From Syncephalis fuscata (Eukaryota; Zoopagomycota; Zoopagomycetes; Zoopagales; Piptocephalidaceae), in contig JAHLTZ010000029.1 of the NCBI GenBank assembly GCA_025786725.1, positions 248,001 to 312,000 of the forward strand: 64,000 nt of DNA, in the 5' to 3' direction. The notes beneath the pieces were generated by a model. The model saw only the letters and a list, made by a program, of their open reading frames with translations, was not told the origin of the DNA and ran no database searches. This document shows positions 62,522-64,000 of this stretch, in pieces. How positions within the stretch are numbered: the stretch's first letter is position 1; the number at the start of each line of letters is the position of its first letter. The translations under genes and the position numbers were made by a program.

Positions 62522-63185
62522 TTAAGACACCAATGCGGCGTTCAATTTTACCAAAGCCTTTTTACACTCGTCAAAGCTTTCTTGGTATTCGCTAGTATCC
62601 TCTGACTTGCGACCGCCACCACCTGGCACGATCATAACACAGGATGTGGGACGTTTGGTACGGCCAGCAGTGCCTAGATCCTCCTTGGATGGCACGAAGC
62701 AGTATGGAATGCTATTATCTTCGCAAAGGACTGGCAAGTGTGAAATAACATCAATGGGCGAAATATCACCGGCTAGAATAACAACACTAATCAATTGTAT
62801 ACGATAATAATAGTAATGATAATAGTAATAGTATAATCACAGATTAGTACATTGTTAACCAGCTGATTTATATGCTTGCTTACCCCTTCTCTCCCTTGCG
62901 CAATGCCTTGACGACTTCACGCACACCGCGCTTGACGTGGCGTTGTTTGGCGGCTATTATCGACAAATAAATATATACACATGATTAAATAAATTAGTAT
63001 AATAGCCTATACATTTTATACAACAAATAGCTACCTTTCTTAACGGTCTTCAGTAGCTTCTTGTTAAGCTTGTCCTCGGCCAACGGATGAGCAATTGGCG
63101 ACGTGAGTAGAACACGATCTGTGACTTCGCTTGGTGTAGTGTCCACCTCCATGGCAGAAGTATCCGTCTTTGATTTTTTGCCCAT
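62522..63185 (-). CDS. NHP2: H/ACA snoRNP protein Nhp2 (L7Ae family)
   Basis: Three exons from 63185 (MGKKSKTDTSAMEVDTTPSE) to 62522. The core is the L7Ae kink-turn-binding fold: LAEDKLNKKLLKTVKKAAK, RHVKRGVREVVKALRKGEKG, VVILAGDISPIDVISHLPVL, CEDNSIPYCFVPSKEDLG, TKRPTSCVMIVPG. The GDISPIDVISHLP and CFVPSKEDLG signatures are those of Nhp2 rather than Snu13 or L30. It is one of four core proteins of pseudouridylating H/ACA particles and telomerase RNP, in nucleolus. A C-terminal extension of about 30 residues (EDTSEYQESFDECKKALVKL) is compatible with the family. The gene is divergent from GUF1, 205 bp away. Confidence 0.93.
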
Positions 63186-63390
63186 AATGATAGTGAAAAC
63201 CGTGAAACTAAACGTGTATACAAATAATTAAGGCTGGTTTCAACAAATACTACAGCTATCGAGTATGCGATAGAGCTGCAAAATTGAGCAAGATCTTACC
63301 TAACGTAACGGATCTACACGATAATAAAAAAGAGAAAGCAAATGTATTGGGTTTTTTTCTTCTTGATTAATTATATTTTTTATTTTCTAA

Positions 63391-64000
63391 ATGGAATCGA
63401 GTCGACACAACTTGAACTCCATTGGAATCAAAGCATTTTGTATATCGGTGTGTTTTATAGCCATTTTTTTCTTTATATTGTGTCGTAGTACTAAAACAAC
63501 TGAGCGTCATGTCACTAGTACTGGCGGTAGACGACTATGTGGTGCGTTGGTTGGTGGGCCAGCATTCCCGTTGAATTCAAAGTCGACTTATAGTGCGGCT
63601 AGCAGGTTATCTGCTACACGGGCAGCTGTATTTGGTTATCGACAGCTTTATTCAACACTTCAGCAATACGGGCAAGTAATAGTACTATATCACCAAATGA
63701 TATTCAAACTTATCAGTTCTACTAGTTTAAAGAAAGGGATTTGGATTTAGAGAATTTACGGCAGATGCATTAGAAATTTCTCAATTATTGCACACATTGG
63801 TATGACTATAATTGAAGTAAAAGTGGATTTTAGTTGATTAATTAAATGTATAACGACATAGATCACGGCAAAAGTACATTGGCTGATCGGCTATTGGAAA
63901 TGACAGGTAGTTTTACTAATATTTATATAGCGCATCTTGGTTTTAATTGATTTGGTGTTCTAGGCACTATATCGACTCGATCGGCAAACAAACAAGTACT
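63391..64000 (+). CDS. GUF1: Mitochondrial LepA/EF4-type translation GTPase, 5' part
   Basis: Only the beginning is in the window. The diagnostic part is IRNFSIIAHID/HGKSTLADRLLEMT/GTISTRSANKQV, split by introns at about 63797-63862 and 63908-63962, which is the G1 region of LepA/Guf1, a back-translocase-like factor of mitochondrial translation. Upstream, the sequence DLDLENFTADRIRNF is recovered only by adding one base near 63755 and one near 63766, and the leader between 63391 and 63740 also changes frame, so the exact start is uncertain; 63391 (MESSRHNLNSIG) is the best ATG. A leader rich in Ser/Arg fits mitochondrial targeting. The gene continues past the window. Confidence 0.8.

Overview
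The window is nuclear DNA of a fungus, most likely an early-diverging lineage rather than a typical ascomycete or basidiomycete; I cannot name the species. The evidence is a compact, AT-rich, intron-rich gene layout with short introns (mostly 45-75 nt, strong GTAAGT donors), together with fungal or fungal-type genes: a vacuolar pepsin, a Ctk1-type CDK, a Dip1/Ldb17 homologue, mitochondrial Hsp78, a Str2-like enzyme and small secreted proteins with GPI-like tails. I see no bacterial operon, CRISPR array, tRNA or transposase.

Layout. 1-6.2 kb: 3' end of a SURF4/ERV29 cargo receptor, ribosomal protein uL30 (RPL7) with a C/D snoRNA in its second intron, and an RS-domain CDK of the CTDK-I/CDK12 type. 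6.3-13.3 kb: CPSF2 and a divergent RING-LON protein. 13.9-23.5 kb: an accessory block in which two paralogous 7TM genes flank a wax-ester-synthase/DGAT-type acyltransferase; a 0.53-kb tract near each paralogue is almost identical. 25-30.3 kb: a secreted protein, a badly frame-broken cystathionine gamma-synthase-like gene, and vacuolar proteinase A. 31.3-45.8 kb: NSUN5/Rcm1, a UFD1-zinc-finger protein, Hsp78, two small secreted proteins (one built from microexons), mitochondrial beta-ketoacyl-ACP synthase and an ICT1-like GGQ protein. 45.9-55.9 kb: Pik1 PI4-kinase head-to-head with ARF1, an unknown one-TM protein, a Dip1/Ldb17 homologue, KEOPS subunit Pcc1 and co-chaperone p23. 55.9-64 kb: a long gene-free stretch, a bZIP factor, NHP2, and the 5' part of the LepA-type GTPase GUF1.

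How the genes relate. Most are independent housekeeping genes, many arranged head-to-head around short shared promoters (UFD1-like/HSP78, CEM1/ICT1-like, PCC1/p23, NHP2/GUF1, PIK1/ARF1). PIK1/ARF1 is notable because Arf1 and Pik1/PI4K-beta act together at the Golgi. Several otherwise well-conserved genes contain single-base frameshifts, usually one base short; sequencing or assembly error is the simplest explanation, so those genes are annotated as continuous with the break noted. The cystathionine gamma-synthase-like gene has about nine such breaks and is called a pseudogene.
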